Source of the DNA: JASLDZ01 sp038226305
GTDB taxonomy: Bacteria; Pseudomonadota; Alphaproteobacteria; Caulobacterales; Caulobacteraceae
Direction: 5' to 3'
Assembly: GCA_038226305.1 (NCBI GenBank)
Contig: JBBRQN010000004.1
Coordinates: forward strand, 1 to 64,000
DNA: 64,000 bases
Positions within the stretch are counted from its first letter, which is position 1. Each line of letters starts with the position of its first letter. Made by a program: the position numbers and the translations under genes. The notes beneath the pieces are model-generated. The model had not been told where the DNA came from and did not search any database. It saw only the letters and a list, made by a program, of their open reading frames with translations. Of the stretch, positions 46,326 to 56,233 are shown piece by piece.

Positions 46326-47525
46326 ATGCCGTCGATCCGATTCGCCCCCCATGCGGGCGTCGCGCTCGCGTTCGCCGCGGCCGCCAGCCTCCTGGCCGGT
46401 TGCGGCAAGAAGGCGCCGCCGCCTGCGCCTCCGCCGCCGACGGTGGGCTATGTGGTGGTGAAGACCGAGCCTGTCGCCCTCACCACGGAGCTTCCGGGCC
46501 GCACCTCCGCCTACGTGACGGCGGACGTGCGCCCGCAGGTGAACGGCATCATCAAGGCGCGCCTGTTCACCGAGGGCACCGACGTGCGCGCCGGGCAGGT
46601 GCTCTACCAGATCGACTCAGCCCCCTATCGAGCCGCCTACGATCAGGCGAAGGCGACCCTCGCCAGCGCCCAGGCGAACCTGACCACCCAGAAGCTGCAG
46701 GCCGAGCGCTACGCCGACCTCGTGAAGATCAACGCGGTCAGCCGGCAGGACAACGATAACGCCCAGGCCACCTACAAGCAGGCCGCCGCCAACGTTCAGC
46801 AGTACGCCGCCGCGCTTGAAGCGGCGCGCATCAACCTCGGCTACACGCGCATCACCGCTCCGGTGTCGGGCCGGATCGGCCGCTCGCTGGTGACCATCGG
46901 ATCGCTCGCCACCTCCGGCCAGGCGACGGCGCTGGCCACGATCCAGGTGCTGAACCCGATCTATGTGGACGTGAGCCAGTCGTCCGACGAGCTCCTCAAG
47001 CTGAAGCGCGACATGGCGGGGGGCGAGCTTTCGCGGGTGGGTCCGCAGAGCGTCACGGCCACCCTCGTGTTCTCCGACGGGTCGAAATATCCGCTTTCGG
47101 GCAAGGTGAAGTTCGCCGAGGCGCAGGTCGATCCGACGACCGGATCCGTCACGCTGCGGGCCGAATTCCCCAACTCAGGCGGCCAGCTCCTGCCCGGCAT
47201 GTACGTTCGCGAGATCGTCACCCAGGCGGTGGATCAGTCCGGCATCCTGGCGCCGCAGCAGGCGGTGACGCGCGATCCGCAGGGCCAGGCCACTGCGATG
47301 GTGGTGGGCGCCGACGGCACGGCCCAGCCGCGCAAACTCGTGGCCGATCGGGCCATCGGCGACAAATGGCTGGTCACTGCGGGTCTCAGCCCTGGCGACA
47401 GGCTGATCACCGAAGGGCTGATCAACCTGCGCATGCCCGGCATGAAGGTGAAGGCCGTGCCCGCAGGCTCGATGCCCGCCAAGCCTCCGGCGGGTGCCGG
47501 TGGCCCTGCCGGTGCGCAGCACTAA
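46326..47525 (+). CDS. RND efflux periplasmic adaptor lipoprotein (AcrA/MexA type)
   Basis: 399 residues. Lipobox LAGC with Cys26, then ELPGRTSAYVTADVRPQVNG, the usual AcrA-type lipoyl start. The alpha hairpin (about residues 100-165), RITAPVSGRIGRSLVT and the C-terminal membrane-proximal domain complete the adaptor. The Ala/Gly/Pro-rich tail is typical. It is the first gene of the three-gene pump operon, 21 bases before the inner-membrane pump gene. Confidence 0.93.
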   Translation: MPSIRFAPHAGVALAFAAAASLLAGCGKKAPPPAPPPPTVGYVVVKTEPVALTTELPGRTSAYVTADVRPQVNGIIKARLFTEGTDVRAGQVLYQIDSAPYRAAYDQAKATLASAQANLTTQKLQAERYADLVKINAVSRQDNDNAQATYKQAAANVQQYAAALEAARINLGYTRITAPVSGRIGRSLVTIGSLATSGQATALATIQVLNPIYVDVSQSSDELLKLKRDMAGGELSRVGPQSVTATLVFSDGSKYPLSGKVKFAEAQVDPTTGSVTLRAEFPNSGGQLLPGMYVREIVTQAVDQSGILAPQQAVTRDPQGQATAMVVGADGTAQPRKLVADRAIGDKWLVTAGLSPGDRLITEGLINLRMPGMKVKAVPAGSMPAKPPAGAGGPAGAQH

Positions 47526-47546
47526 GCCGCGGCAGGAAGCTCCCCC

Positions 47547-50500
47547 ATGTCCCGCTTCTTCATCGACCGGCCGATCTTCGCCTGGGTGATCGCCATCGTC
47601 ATCATGCTGGCGGGGGGGCTGGCGATCCTCAGCCTGCCCGTGTCGCAATACCCGGCGATCGCGCCTCCCTCGATCTCGGTCACGGCGATCTATCCGGGCG
47701 CCTCGGCGCAGACGCTCGAGAACACGGTCACCCAGATCATCGAGCAGCAGATGAAGGGGATCGATCACCTCGAATACCTGTCGTCCACCAGCGACAGCTC
47801 GGGGCAGGTGGTCGTCACCCTCACCTTCGAGCAGGGGGCCAACCCCGACATCGCCCAGGTGCAGGTGCAGAACAAACTGCAGCTGGCCACGCCGCTCCTG
47901 CCCACGCAGGTGCAGCAGCAGGGGCTGGTGGTGGCCAAGGCCACCCGCAACTTCCTCCTCGTGATCGCCCTCTACTCGCAGGACGCCTCTCACAACGGGG
48001 CCGATCTGGGCGACTACATCGTCTCGAACATGCAGGATCCGCTCAGCCGGGTTAGCGGCGTCGGCGATACCCAGGTGTTCGGCGGCCAGTACGCCATGCG
48101 CATCTGGCTCGACCCCTACAAGCTGAACGCGGTCTCGCTGACGACGACGGACGTGAAGACCGCCATCCAGGCGCAGAACGCCCAGGTCTCGGCCGGGCAG
48201 ATCGGCGGCTCGCCGTCGGTGCCCGGCCAGCAGCTGAACGCGGTGATCACCGCCCAGTCGCGCCTGCAGAGCCCCGAGCAGTTCCGCAACATCGTGCTGC
48301 ACACCAACACCGACGGCTCCACCGTGAAGCTGGGCGACGTGGCACGGGTCGAGCTCGGGCAGGATTCCTACAATCTCGTTGGCCGCTACAACGGCCACCC
48401 GGCCGCGGGCTTCGCCGTGAAGCTGGCCCCCGGTGCCAATGCCCTCTCCACGGCCAAGGCGGTCAAGGCCGAGGTCGCCCGGCTCTCGGCTGGCTTCCCC
48501 GGCGACATGAAGGTCGCCTACCCGGTCGACACCACGCCGTTCGTGAAGATCTCCATCGAGGAGGTGGTCAAGACGCTGTTCGAGGCCGTGGTCCTCGTCT
48601 TCGTGGTGATGTTCATCTTCCTGCAGAACTGGCGGGCGACGCTGATCCCCACCATCGCCGTGCCGGTGGTGCTGCTGGGCACCTTCGGCGTGCTGGCGGT
48701 CTTCGGCTTCACGATCAACACCCTGACCCTCTTCGCCATGGTGCTGGCCATCGGCCTCCTCGTCGATGACGCCATCGTTGTGGTCGAAAACGTCGAGCGG
48801 CTCATGACCGAGGAGAAGCTGTCTCCCGTGGAGGCGGCCCGAAGGTCGATGGACGAGATCACGGGTGCCCTCATCGGCATCGTGCTCGTGCTGTCGGCGG
48901 TGTTCCTGCCGATGGCGTTCTTCGGTGGCTCGACGGGGGTGATCTACCGCCAGTTCTCGATCACCATCGTCTCGGCGATGGTGCTGTCGGTGATCGTGGC
49001 GCTGACGCTCACGCCCGCCCTGTGCGCCACTCTGCTCAAGCCGACCAAGCCGCACAACGAGCGCAAGGGCTTCTTCGGCTGGTTCAACAAGACGTTCGAC
49101 AAGGGCGTCCACTCCTACGAACACGGGCTCAAGCGCACGCTGACGGGCTGGATCCCGTCGGTGATCGTCTACGCCGTGATCGTGGGCGTGCTGGCTTTCG
49201 CTTTCATCCGCCTGCCCACGGGCTTCCTGCCTGCGGAGGACCAGGGGTCGGCCTACACACTGATCCAGCTTCCCCCCGGCGCCACCTTCGAGCGCACCGA
49301 TGCGGTGGTGAAACAGGTGGAGCACCACTTCCTCGTCGACGAGAAGGACAACGTGGACGGGCTCTTCACCGTGCAGGGCTTCTCCTTCGCGGGCGCCGGC
49401 CAGAACGCCGCCATCGGCTTCCTGCACCTGAAAGACTGGAGCGAGCGCAAGGGGACCAAGAACCGGGCCCCCGCCGTCGTGGGCCGGGCGATGGGAGCGT
49501 GGCAGGGCATCCGTGATGCGATGGTGTTCACCGTGGTGCCGCCTGCCGTACAGGAGCTTGGCAACTCATCCGGCTTCGACTTTGAGCTGAAAGATGTCGG
49601 CGGCGTGGGCCACGCCAAGCTGGCGCAGGCCGAAGGCATGCTGCTGGGCCTCGCCTCGAAGGAGCCGACGCTGATGGCGGTCCGCCCCAACGGCCTGCCG
49701 GACGTGCCCCAGCTCAAACTCGACACCGATGTGCCCCGCGCGACGGCGCTTGGCCTGTCGGTCGCGTCGATCAACGACGTGCTGTCGACCGCCTGGGGCT
49801 CGTCCTATGTGGATCAGTTCATCGACCGGGGCCGGGTGAAGCGCATCTATGTGCAGGGCGACGCCCAGTTCCGCACCAAGCCCTCCGACCTCGACCGCTG
49901 GTATGTGCGGGGCGCCAGCGGCAACCTCGCGCCCTTCTCGGCCTTCTCCACCACGAGCTGGATTCAGGGCCCGGCCAAGCTCGAGCGCTATAACGGCCTG
50001 CCCTCGTTCGAGATCCTGGGTCAGCCGGCGCCCGGCCAGAGCTCGGGGGCCGCCATCGCCACGATGGAGCGTCTGGCCAAGCAGATGCCCCCCGGCGTCG
50101 GCTATGAGTGGACCGGCATCACCTTCGAGGAGCGCGCCTCGGGCGGCCAGGCCCCGATGCTCTATGGCCTGTCGATCCTCGTGGTCTTCCTGTGCCTCGC
50201 AGCGCTTTACGAGAGCTGGTCGGTGCCGCTGGCGGTGGTGCTGGTCATCCCGCTGGGCATCGTCGGCGCGATCCTGGCGGCGACGTTCCGGGGCTTGAGC
50301 AACGACGTCTACCTGCAGGTGGGCCTGCTCACCACGATGGGCCTGGCCGCCAAGAATGCCATCCTGATCGTGGAATTCGCCGAGGCCCGCTTCAAGGCGG
50401 GGGTGGACCTCTTCGATGCGGCCATCGAGGCGGCCAAGCTGCGCCTGCGGCCGATCCTGATGACCTCCATCGCCTTCGTGGCGGGGGTGCTGCCCCTGGC

Positions 50501-50774
50501 AATCTCCACCGGCGCGGGCTCGGGCAGCCAGAACGCCATCGGCACGAGCGTGATCGGCGGCATGATCTCGGCCACCGTGCTCGCGATCTTCTTCGTGCCG
50601 CTGTTCTTCGTGCTGGTGACCCGCCTGTTCAAGACCAAGCCCCACGAGGCCGAAGCCGAGGGCCAGGGCGGCGAGGTCGTTCCCATGGCGTCGGCGGAGC
50701 CAAAGCCGATGCCTTACGCCCCGCCCCCCGTGAGCGACGATGCCGCGGATGCACACAAATCGGCAGGGGCCTGA
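47547..50774 (+). CDS. RND multidrug efflux inner-membrane pump (AcrB/HAE1 family)
   Basis: 1075 residues, normal HAE1 length. It starts SRFFIDRPIFAWVIAIVIML, has 12 membrane helices and two large periplasmic loops. TM4 contains the proton-relay pair in GLLVDDAIVVVENV, and TM10-TM11 (GLLTTMGLAAKNAILIVEFA) carries the partner Lys. It exports hydrophobic compounds using the proton gradient. It lies between the adaptor and the outer-membrane channel genes, 3 bases before the latter. Confidence 0.95.
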   Translation: MSRFFIDRPIFAWVIAIVIMLAGGLAILSLPVSQYPAIAPPSISVTAIYPGASAQTLENTVTQIIEQQMKGIDHLEYLSSTSDSSGQVVVTLTFEQGANPDIAQVQVQNKLQLATPLLPTQVQQQGLVVAKATRNFLLVIALYSQDASHNGADLGDYIVSNMQDPLSRVSGVGDTQVFGGQYAMRIWLDPYKLNAVSLTTTDVKTAIQAQNAQVSAGQIGGSPSVPGQQLNAVITAQSRLQSPEQFRNIVLHTNTDGSTVKLGDVARVELGQDSYNLVGRYNGHPAAGFAVKLAPGANALSTAKAVKAEVARLSAGFPGDMKVAYPVDTTPFVKISIEEVVKTLFEAVVLVFVVMFIFLQNWRATLIPTIAVPVVLLGTFGVLAVFGFTINTLTLFAMVLAIGLLVDDAIVVVENVERLMTEEKLSPVEAARRSMDEITGALIGIVLVLSAVFLPMAFFGGSTGVIYRQFSITIVSAMVLSVIVALTLTPALCATLLKPTKPHNERKGFFGWFNKTFDKGVHSYEHGLKRTLTGWIPSVIVYAVIVGVLAFAFIRLPTGFLPAEDQGSAYTLIQLPPGATFERTDAVVKQVEHHFLVDEKDNVDGLFTVQGFSFAGAGQNAAIGFLHLKDWSERKGTKNRAPAVVGRAMGAWQGIRDAMVFTVVPPAVQELGNSSGFDFELKDVGGVGHAKLAQAEGMLLGLASKEPTLMAVRPNGLPDVPQLKLDTDVPRATALGLSVASINDVLSTAWGSSYVDQFIDRGRVKRIYVQGDAQFRTKPSDLDRWYVRGASGNLAPFSAFSTTSWIQGPAKLERYNGLPSFEILGQPAPGQSSGAAIATMERLAKQMPPGVGYEWTGITFEERASGGQAPMLYGLSILVVFLCLAALYESWSVPLAVVLVIPLGIVGAILAATFRGLSNDVYLQVGLLTTMGLAAKNAILIVEFAEARFKAGVDLFDAAIEAAKLRLRPILMTSIAFVAGVLPLAISTGAGSGSQNAIGTSVIGGMISATVLAIFFVPLFFVLVTRLFKTKPHEAEAEGQGGEVVPMASAEPKPMPYAPPPVSDDAADAHKSAGA

Positions 50775-50777
50775 GCC

Positions 50778-52289
50778 ATGCGCATCTTCCGCACCTCCGT
50801 AGCCCTGCTTTGCGCCACGGCTCTCTCAGGCTGTCTCACGCTGGAGCCTCGCTACGGGCGGCCCGTGCCACCGGTGGCACCCGCCTTCCCCAGCGGAGGC
50901 GATGCCTATCCGGCAGCCACTGGACCATCGGCCACAGGAGATGGCCTGGCGACCTCGAAGCTCGCGTGGAGCGACTTCTTCACAGACGCGAAGCTGAAGG
51001 CGGTGATCGCGCTTTCGCTGAAAGAGAACCGGGACCTGCGCACTGCCGCTTTGAACATCGTCAAGGCGCGCGCGCAGTATCGCGTGCAGCGTTCGGAGCT
51101 GCTGCCCACCGTGAACCTCGGTGCGAACGCCGTCACCGGACGCGCCTCCTCCTCCGGATTGACGAGCTCCGGGACGGCAGGGTCGGGATCGGGCACCAGC
51201 GGCGCAGCGGCGGGCACAACAGGGGCAGCCACACCGTCAGGCAGCGCGTCTGGCTATTCCTATCGCAGCTATTCGGTCGACGTGGGCTTCTCCAGCTACG
51301 AGCTCGACCTCTTCGGGCGCATCCGCAGTCTGTCGAAGGAAGCGCTTGAGCAGTATTTCGCGACGGAGGAGGCCCGGCGCGCCACCCGTGTGAGCCTCAT
51401 CGCCGAGGTCGCCACGGACTACCTGACCCTGGCCGCCGACCTGCAGCGACTGTCCACCGAACGGGAGACGCTGAAGGCCGAGGAAGCCACCCTGAAGATC
51501 GCCAACGACCGCTTCACCTACGGCATCGTCTCGCTGCTCGATGTGCAGCAGGCGCAGACCGCGGTGGAGACGGCGCGCTCCAACGTGCAGACCTATCTCA
51601 CCGCCGGGGCGCAGGATCTGAATGCCCTGACCCTTGTGGTGGGTGCGCCGGTGCCCGCCGATCTCCTGCCCGCCGGGCTGGGTTCGGCGCTGTCCACCCT
51701 GGCCGAAGCCCCGGCTGGCCTCGACTCGGGCGTGCTCCTGCAGCGCCCCGACGTGCTTGAGGCCGAGCACCAGCTGCGCGCCTACAACGCCGACATCGGG
51801 GCGGCCCGCGCCGCGTTCTTCCCGCGGATTTCCCTGACCGCATCGGGGGGCACCACGTCGAGTTCCCTGGCCGGGTTGTTCGGTGCCGGCACGGGCACCT
51901 ACAGCTTCAGCCCCAACATCAGCCTGCCGATCTTCGATTACGGGCTCAACCGGGCGAACCTGAAGATCTCCAGGGCGCAGCGCGACATCGCCGTGGCCGC
52001 CTACGAGAAGTCCATTCAGACCGCCTTCCGCGATGTGGCCGACGCCCTGGCGCAACGGGGGACGGTGGACGCCCTGATCGCCTCGCAGGAGCGGCTGGTG
52101 CAGGCGACGCAGGGCACGCTGACCCTGTCGCAGGCGCGCTACCAGCGGGGGGCCGACACCTATCTGAATGTGCTGACGGCCCAGTTGAGCCTGGCGAACG
52201 CCCAGCAGACCCTGGTGACGGCGCGCCTGACGCGGGCGGCGAATCTGGTGGCGCTCTACCGGGCGCTGGGCGGCGGCGCGGGCGAGTAG
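50778..52289 (+). CDS. Outer-membrane efflux lipoprotein of the RND pump (OprM/NodT)
   Basis: 503 residues. Lipobox LSGC (Cys19), then EPRYGRPVPPVAPAFP, then two outer-membrane efflux repeats. A flexible Gly/Ser/Thr-rich insertion of about 35 residues (near 130-165) interrupts the first repeat, at the point where the extracellular strands lie. It forms the exit channel for the RND pump. It is distinct from the ABC-pump channel encoded at 30883-32355, so each pump has its own. Confidence 0.93.
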   Translation: MRIFRTSVALLCATALSGCLTLEPRYGRPVPPVAPAFPSGGDAYPAATGPSATGDGLATSKLAWSDFFTDAKLKAVIALSLKENRDLRTAALNIVKARAQYRVQRSELLPTVNLGANAVTGRASSSGLTSSGTAGSGSGTSGAAAGTTGAATPSGSASGYSYRSYSVDVGFSSYELDLFGRIRSLSKEALEQYFATEEARRATRVSLIAEVATDYLTLAADLQRLSTERETLKAEEATLKIANDRFTYGIVSLLDVQQAQTAVETARSNVQTYLTAGAQDLNALTLVVGAPVPADLLPAGLGSALSTLAEAPAGLDSGVLLQRPDVLEAEHQLRAYNADIGAARAAFFPRISLTASGGTTSSSLAGLFGAGTGTYSFSPNISLPIFDYGLNRANLKISRAQRDIAVAAYEKSIQTAFRDVADALAQRGTVDALIASQERLVQATQGTLTLSQARYQRGADTYLNVLTAQLSLANAQQTLVTARLTRAANLVALYRALGGGAGE

Positions 52290-52308
52290 GCTTCGCACGG
52301 CGGCAACG

Positions 52309-52338
52309 AAAAAGGGCGGGGCCTTTCGGCACCCGCCC
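52309..52338 (-). terminator. Intrinsic terminator of the MucR gene (minus strand)
   Basis: On the minus strand GGGCGGG pairs with CCCGCCC with an inner GCC-GAAA-GGC tetraloop stem, followed directly by TTTTT (52313 down to 52309). It is the cleanest intrinsic terminator in the window. It also lies after the RND operon on the plus strand, but without a T run in that direction. Confidence 0.8.
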
Positions 52339-52364
52339 CGATCTCGACCTTGGTCGAACCGTCT

Positions 52365-52826
52365 TCAGGTCGCGGGAGCGGCCTTCTTGCGGCCGGCGGC
52401 GGCGGGGGCGGCCGGGCGACCCCGACCGCGGGCGCCGAGGCCCAGGTTCTTCGCCATCGCCGAACGGGCGGCGCTGTAGTTCGGCGCGACCGACGGATAG
52501 TCGTTGGGCAGGCCATAGGCGGCCTTGTAGCTCTTCACGTCGTGGCCGTGACGGCCCAGGTGACGCTTCAGGGTCTTGTAGGACTTGCCGTCGATGAAGC
52601 TGATCAGGCCGTCGGGCGTGATCGACTTGTTGATCTGCGACTTGGTGGCCTTCTGCGTTTCCGGCTCTTCGGCGGCGGCGGGCGCGTCGGATTCGGTCAA
52701 GGCAGCGCGCACGGCGCGGATCAGGGCCGGGATCTCTTCCGCCTTCATGTGAGCTTGATTGCCCACGAAGGAAGCGACGATCTCGGTCGTCAGGGTCAGG
52801 ATGTCGTTGGTGTCGGTGTCGGACAT
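52365..52826 (-). CDS. mucR: MucR/Ros-family transcriptional regulator lacking the zinc cysteines
   Basis: 153 residues. N-terminal oligomerisation region (ILTLTTEIVASFVGNQ), then the Ros-type DNA-binding domain (KSITPDGLISFIDGKSYKTL, then KRHLGRHGHD) and the conserved LPNDYPSVAPNYSAARS. The two zinc-ligand cysteines of Ros are replaced by Ser76 and Asp79, while His89 and His93 remain. The Lys/Ala-rich tail is unstructured. MucR proteins are global regulators of cell-cycle, surface and virulence genes in alphaproteobacteria. ATG at 52826 begins the conserved part. Confidence 0.9.
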   Translation of the reverse strand: MSDTDTNDILTLTTEIVASFVGNQAHMKAEEIPALIRAVRAALTESDAPAAAEEPETQKATKSQINKSITPDGLISFIDGKSYKTLKRHLGRHGHDVKSYKAAYGLPNDYPSVAPNYSAARSAMAKNLGLGARGRGRPAAPAAAGRKKAAPAT

Positions 52827-53148
52827 TATGTCTTCATCGGTTGTTGAGGGGAACTCGAAGTCTACGCGAGTGTGTCGCGCATGTGCGCCCGACATGGCTG
52901 CTCCGCAAGCCCTGTTCGTGTCACAGATGGAGAAAGTTGCTTAGAGTTGCGCCGATCTCTGCATTTGCCCTGCTGCTTCGACCGCTCGCGGAAGACAACC
53001 CAGGTCTCGGAACCGTCGAGGCTCGCGCTTTGCAGCACATCACGCGACTGATTCGCGAGCGAGCATTGCGGCCAAGTTCACAATGCCTTCTGTCGCGGCA
53101 TCGCCCGTGCCAAAGTCGCGAGCCCATTGATGGCAGGGAGCCTTGGCG
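52827..53148. other. 322-base gap: mucR upstream region
   Basis: No convincing gene is seen. The gap must hold the mucR promoter and that of the downstream isomerase gene. It contains the inverted repeat CGCGA-N5-TCGCG at 53043-53057 with a GATTC (CcrM-type GANTC) site inside. MucR genes are usually autoregulated, so this region is the likely binding site, but I cannot place it. Confidence 0.4.
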
Positions 53149-53805
53149 ATGACGCTGACCTACGACCTCTACTGGTCGTTTCGATCTCCCTATTCCTACA
53201 TGATCACGCCCCGGCTGGTCGCCCTGGAGCGAGACTACGACGTGGTCTGCAACGTCCGGCCCGTTTACCCGCTGGCCGTGCGGACGCCCGAGTTCTTCGA
53301 GACGCGCGATCCTCTTTGGTTCAGCTACTTCCGTACCGACATCCATCGCGAGGCGGAGTTTCTCGGTCTGCCGTTCCGATGGCCTTCGCCAGACCCGGTG
53401 CTGATGGACTTTCAAACCCGCACCTATCCGAAGGACCAGCCGCATATCCACCGCCTCACCCGCATGGGCGTCGCGGCGGCCGAACAGGGGCGGGGGCTCG
53501 CGTTCCTCGAAGCGGCGAGCCGGCTGATCTGGAGCGGCGCGGTGGATGACTGGCACCTTGGCGACCACCTCGCCCAGGCGGCCCGCGACGCCGGTCTCGA
53601 CCCCGCCGCGCTCTCCCATGCGGTGGACGACGATGCGGATCGGCTTCACGGCGTGGTGGAGGCGAACCAGGTGGCCCAGCGCGATGCGGGGCACTACGGC
53701 GTGCCGATGCTGGCCTTTGGGGGCGAGGCTTTCTTCGGCCAGGATCGCTTCGATCAATTCAAGTGGCGACTCGAGCAGCAAGGGCTGTCCCGCCGCGGGC
53801 ACTAG
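53149..53805 (+). CDS. DsbA-fold 2-hydroxychromene-2-carboxylate isomerase-like protein
   Basis: 218 residues. The start YDLYWSFRSPYSYMI is the typical opening of HCCA isomerase/kappa-class GST-like proteins, with Ser in place of the thioredoxin cysteines. YGVPMLAFGGEAFFGQDR is the matching cis-Pro loop and C-terminal motif. It probably uses glutathione for isomerisation or conjugation of an aromatic compound. ATG at 53149 has GGGAG about ten bases upstream. Confidence 0.85.
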   Translation: MTLTYDLYWSFRSPYSYMITPRLVALERDYDVVCNVRPVYPLAVRTPEFFETRDPLWFSYFRTDIHREAEFLGLPFRWPSPDPVLMDFQTRTYPKDQPHIHRLTRMGVAAAEQGRGLAFLEAASRLIWSGAVDDWHLGDHLAQAARDAGLDPAALSHAVDDDADRLHGVVEANQVAQRDAGHYGVPMLAFGGEAFFGQDRFDQFKWRLEQQGLSRRGH

Positions 53806-53871
53806 CGGCACAACGAATGCCAATATAAGCTTTCAGCGCAAGGCGACGCAGTTCGCCGGGAGGCAGGTGCG

Positions 53872-55548
53872 ATGAAGTTCCTGGGTTGGCTGGTCGCCAT
53901 CGTCGTCGTCGCCCTTGGCGTGGGCATCGTCCACCTGAACCGGGCGACGATCTTCGCCATGATCGCCCACGCTCGGCTGCCCCATGTGGAGCCGAACCAC
54001 CCGGTCAGCTTCGCGCAGGGCCCCGCCGAGCCGGCGCCGGGCGACCGCCCGCCCAACGTGGTCTTCATCCTGGCCGACGACATGGGCTTCAACGACATCA
54101 CCCTGCACGGGGGCGGGGTCGCAGGCGGGCTGGTCCCCACGCCGAACATCGACTCCATCGCGCACGACGGGGTGGACTTCCTGAACGGCTACGCCGGCAA
54201 CGCCACCTGCGCCCCCTCCCGCGCCGCCATCATGACCGGGCGCTACTCCACGCGCTTCGGCTTCGAGTTCACCCCGGCCCCCGTCGCCTTCGAGAAGCTT
54301 GTCGGCACCGAGCGCGAACCGGACTCCATCGTCGGCCCCAGCTTCTTCGCCGATCGCCTGAAGGCCATGCCCGCCGGCAGCACTGCGCCGACGCCCGACG
54401 CCATGAATCTCCTCAGCATTCCGGCCACAGAGATCACCATCGCCAAGGTGCTGAAGGATCGCGGCTACCACACCCTGCATTTCGGCAAGTGGCACCTGGG
54501 CGGACGCCCCGACGCGCGCCCCGAGGCCAAGGGCTTCGACGAGAGCCTGGGCTTCATCGCCGGCGGCTCCATGTACCTGCCGGAGAACGATCCAGGCGTG
54601 GAGAACTCCAAGCAGCCGTGGGATCCGATCGACCGGTTCCTGTGGCCGAACCTGCCCTATCAGGTGCAGTTCAACGGCTCGCCCATGTTCGCTCCCAAGG
54701 GCTACATGACCGATTACCTCACCGACGAGGCGGTCAAGGCGGTGGCGGCCAACAAGAACCGCCCGTTCTTCATGTACTTCGCCCCCAACGCGATCCACAC
54801 GCCGCTGCAGGCCACCAAGGCAGACTTTGACGCCCTGCCGCAGGTCAAGGACCATCGCCTGCGCGTCTACGGGGCCATGGTGCGCAACCTCGACCGCAAC
54901 GTGGGGCGGCTCCTGCAGGCGCTGCGGGATCAGGGGTTGGACAAGAACACGCTCGTGATCTTCACCAGCGACAACGGCGGCGCGGGCTATATCGGTCTTC
55001 CCGACATCAACAAACCCTACCGTGGCTTCAAGTCGACGTTCTTCGAGGGCGGGGTGCATGCCCCCTTCTTCATGCGCTGGCCGGGCGTGATCGCGGCGGG
55101 TTCGCGCTTCACCAACCCCGTGGGCCATGTGGACGTCTTCGCCACGGCCGCCGCGGCGGCGGGCGCGCCCATCCCCACCGACCGCGTGATCGACGGGGTG
55201 AACCTTCTTCCCTACCTCTCCGGCAAGATCGCCACCCGCCCGCACCAGACGCTGTTCTGGCGCTCCGGCCAGTACAAGGTGGTGCGCGACGGCGACTGGA
55301 AGCTGCAAAGCAACGAGGCGCGAAACAAGGTCTGGCTCTACGATCTGGCCGCCGACCCCACCGAGCGGCACGAACTTTCCGCCTCCCAGCCCGAGCGCGT
55401 CCGCACCATGCTGGCGATGCTCAAGGCGCAGGATGCCCAGTCCGCGAAACCCCTGTGGCCCTCGCTCCTGCAGGGGCCTGTCTTCGTCGATCACCCATCG
55501 GGACAGCCTCAGAAGAAGGGCGAGGAATACATCCTCTGGGACAACTGA
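53872..55548 (+). CDS. Sulfatase (formylglycine, Cys-type), membrane-anchored or exported
   Basis: 558 residues. An N-terminal hydrophobic helix (residues 4-22) is a Sec signal or anchor. The sulfatase core begins NVVFILADDMGFND with metal-binding Asp69/Asp70. The modification motif is CAPSR with Cys113, followed by AAIMTGRYSTR. SDNGGAG and the C-terminal segment KVVRDGDWKL are also conserved. It hydrolyses sulfate esters after Cys113 is converted to formylglycine. A formylglycine-generating enzyme homologue lies about 3.2 kb downstream on the same strand. TetR converges on its 3' end. Confidence 0.93.
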   Translation: MKFLGWLVAIVVVALGVGIVHLNRATIFAMIAHARLPHVEPNHPVSFAQGPAEPAPGDRPPNVVFILADDMGFNDITLHGGGVAGGLVPTPNIDSIAHDGVDFLNGYAGNATCAPSRAAIMTGRYSTRFGFEFTPAPVAFEKLVGTEREPDSIVGPSFFADRLKAMPAGSTAPTPDAMNLLSIPATEITIAKVLKDRGYHTLHFGKWHLGGRPDARPEAKGFDESLGFIAGGSMYLPENDPGVENSKQPWDPIDRFLWPNLPYQVQFNGSPMFAPKGYMTDYLTDEAVKAVAANKNRPFFMYFAPNAIHTPLQATKADFDALPQVKDHRLRVYGAMVRNLDRNVGRLLQALRDQGLDKNTLVIFTSDNGGAGYIGLPDINKPYRGFKSTFFEGGVHAPFFMRWPGVIAAGSRFTNPVGHVDVFATAAAAAGAPIPTDRVIDGVNLLPYLSGKIATRPHQTLFWRSGQYKVVRDGDWKLQSNEARNKVWLYDLAADPTERHELSASQPERVRTMLAMLKAQDAQSAKPLWPSLLQGPVFVDHPSGQPQKKGEEYILWDN

Positions 55549-55570
55549 CGTCGCCGCTTGGCGTTGGTTC

Positions 55571-56173
55571 TCAGGACTGCAGAGAGCGCTTCAGGGCGGC
55601 GGTCACTACGCCGCGCGCCTGATCCGGCTCCAGCCCCTGGTCCGTCCGCAGCCGGCGCCACACGTCGTAGGACATGAGCATGTCCAGCGTTTCGAGGAGC
55701 GTCGTATCGGCCCGCGCCTCGTCGGGCAGTTCGTTCAGCACTACGGCGCGCAGGAACCCGTTCATCCGGGCGTGGGTGTCCTGCAGGAAGGGCGAACGCA
55801 GCCGGTGCAGGTCGGCCGCCGCCCGGAAGGGGGCGATGGTCTCGAAGGCGTTCGAGCGCCGATCCACGAGGTCCACGAGCCGCTCGCGCCAGCCATCGCC
55901 CTGCAACGGCCGGGCGATGGCGACCATCAGCTGCTCTTCGATGGCCGAGGACATCTCGCGATAGAGGGTGTCCATGTCGTTGAAGTGCCGGAACACCGTG
56001 CGCAGCCCCACCTCCGCCCGTGCGGCCACAGCCTCGGCGCCGGGCGAGGGATCGCCCTCGCGCACGAGGGCTAGCATGGCCGCCACGATGCGGGCGCGGC
56101 TGTCTTCGGAGCGGCGCCTGCGACCGTCCAGGGTCACGGAGTCGGGGGCTGACGGGGTAAGCGGCGTCGTCAC
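55571..56173 (-). CDS. TetR-family transcriptional regulator
   Basis: 200 residues. N-terminal HTH domain with RARIVAAMLALVREGDPSPG and AVAARAEVGLRTVFRHFND, followed by a helical ligand domain. It lies between two genes of unrelated function: the sulfatase converges on it and the MBL-fold hydrolase gene is 61 bases away downstream in position but upstream in transcription. Its target cannot be read from position alone. Confidence 0.85.
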   Translation of the reverse strand: MTTPLTPSAPDSVTLDGRRRRSEDSRARIVAAMLALVREGDPSPGAEAVAARAEVGLRTVFRHFNDMDTLYREMSSAIEEQLMVAIARPLQGDGWRERLVDLVDRRSNAFETIAPFRAAADLHRLRSPFLQDTHARMNGFLRAVVLNELPDEARADTTLLETLDMLMSYDVWRRLRTDQGLEPDQARGVVTAALKRSLQS

Positions 56174-56233
56174 CCGCCTCTTCTAGTCGGACCCCGTCCC
56201 GTCCGATAGTCGCAGCCGTCCGTCGTCCCGTTG

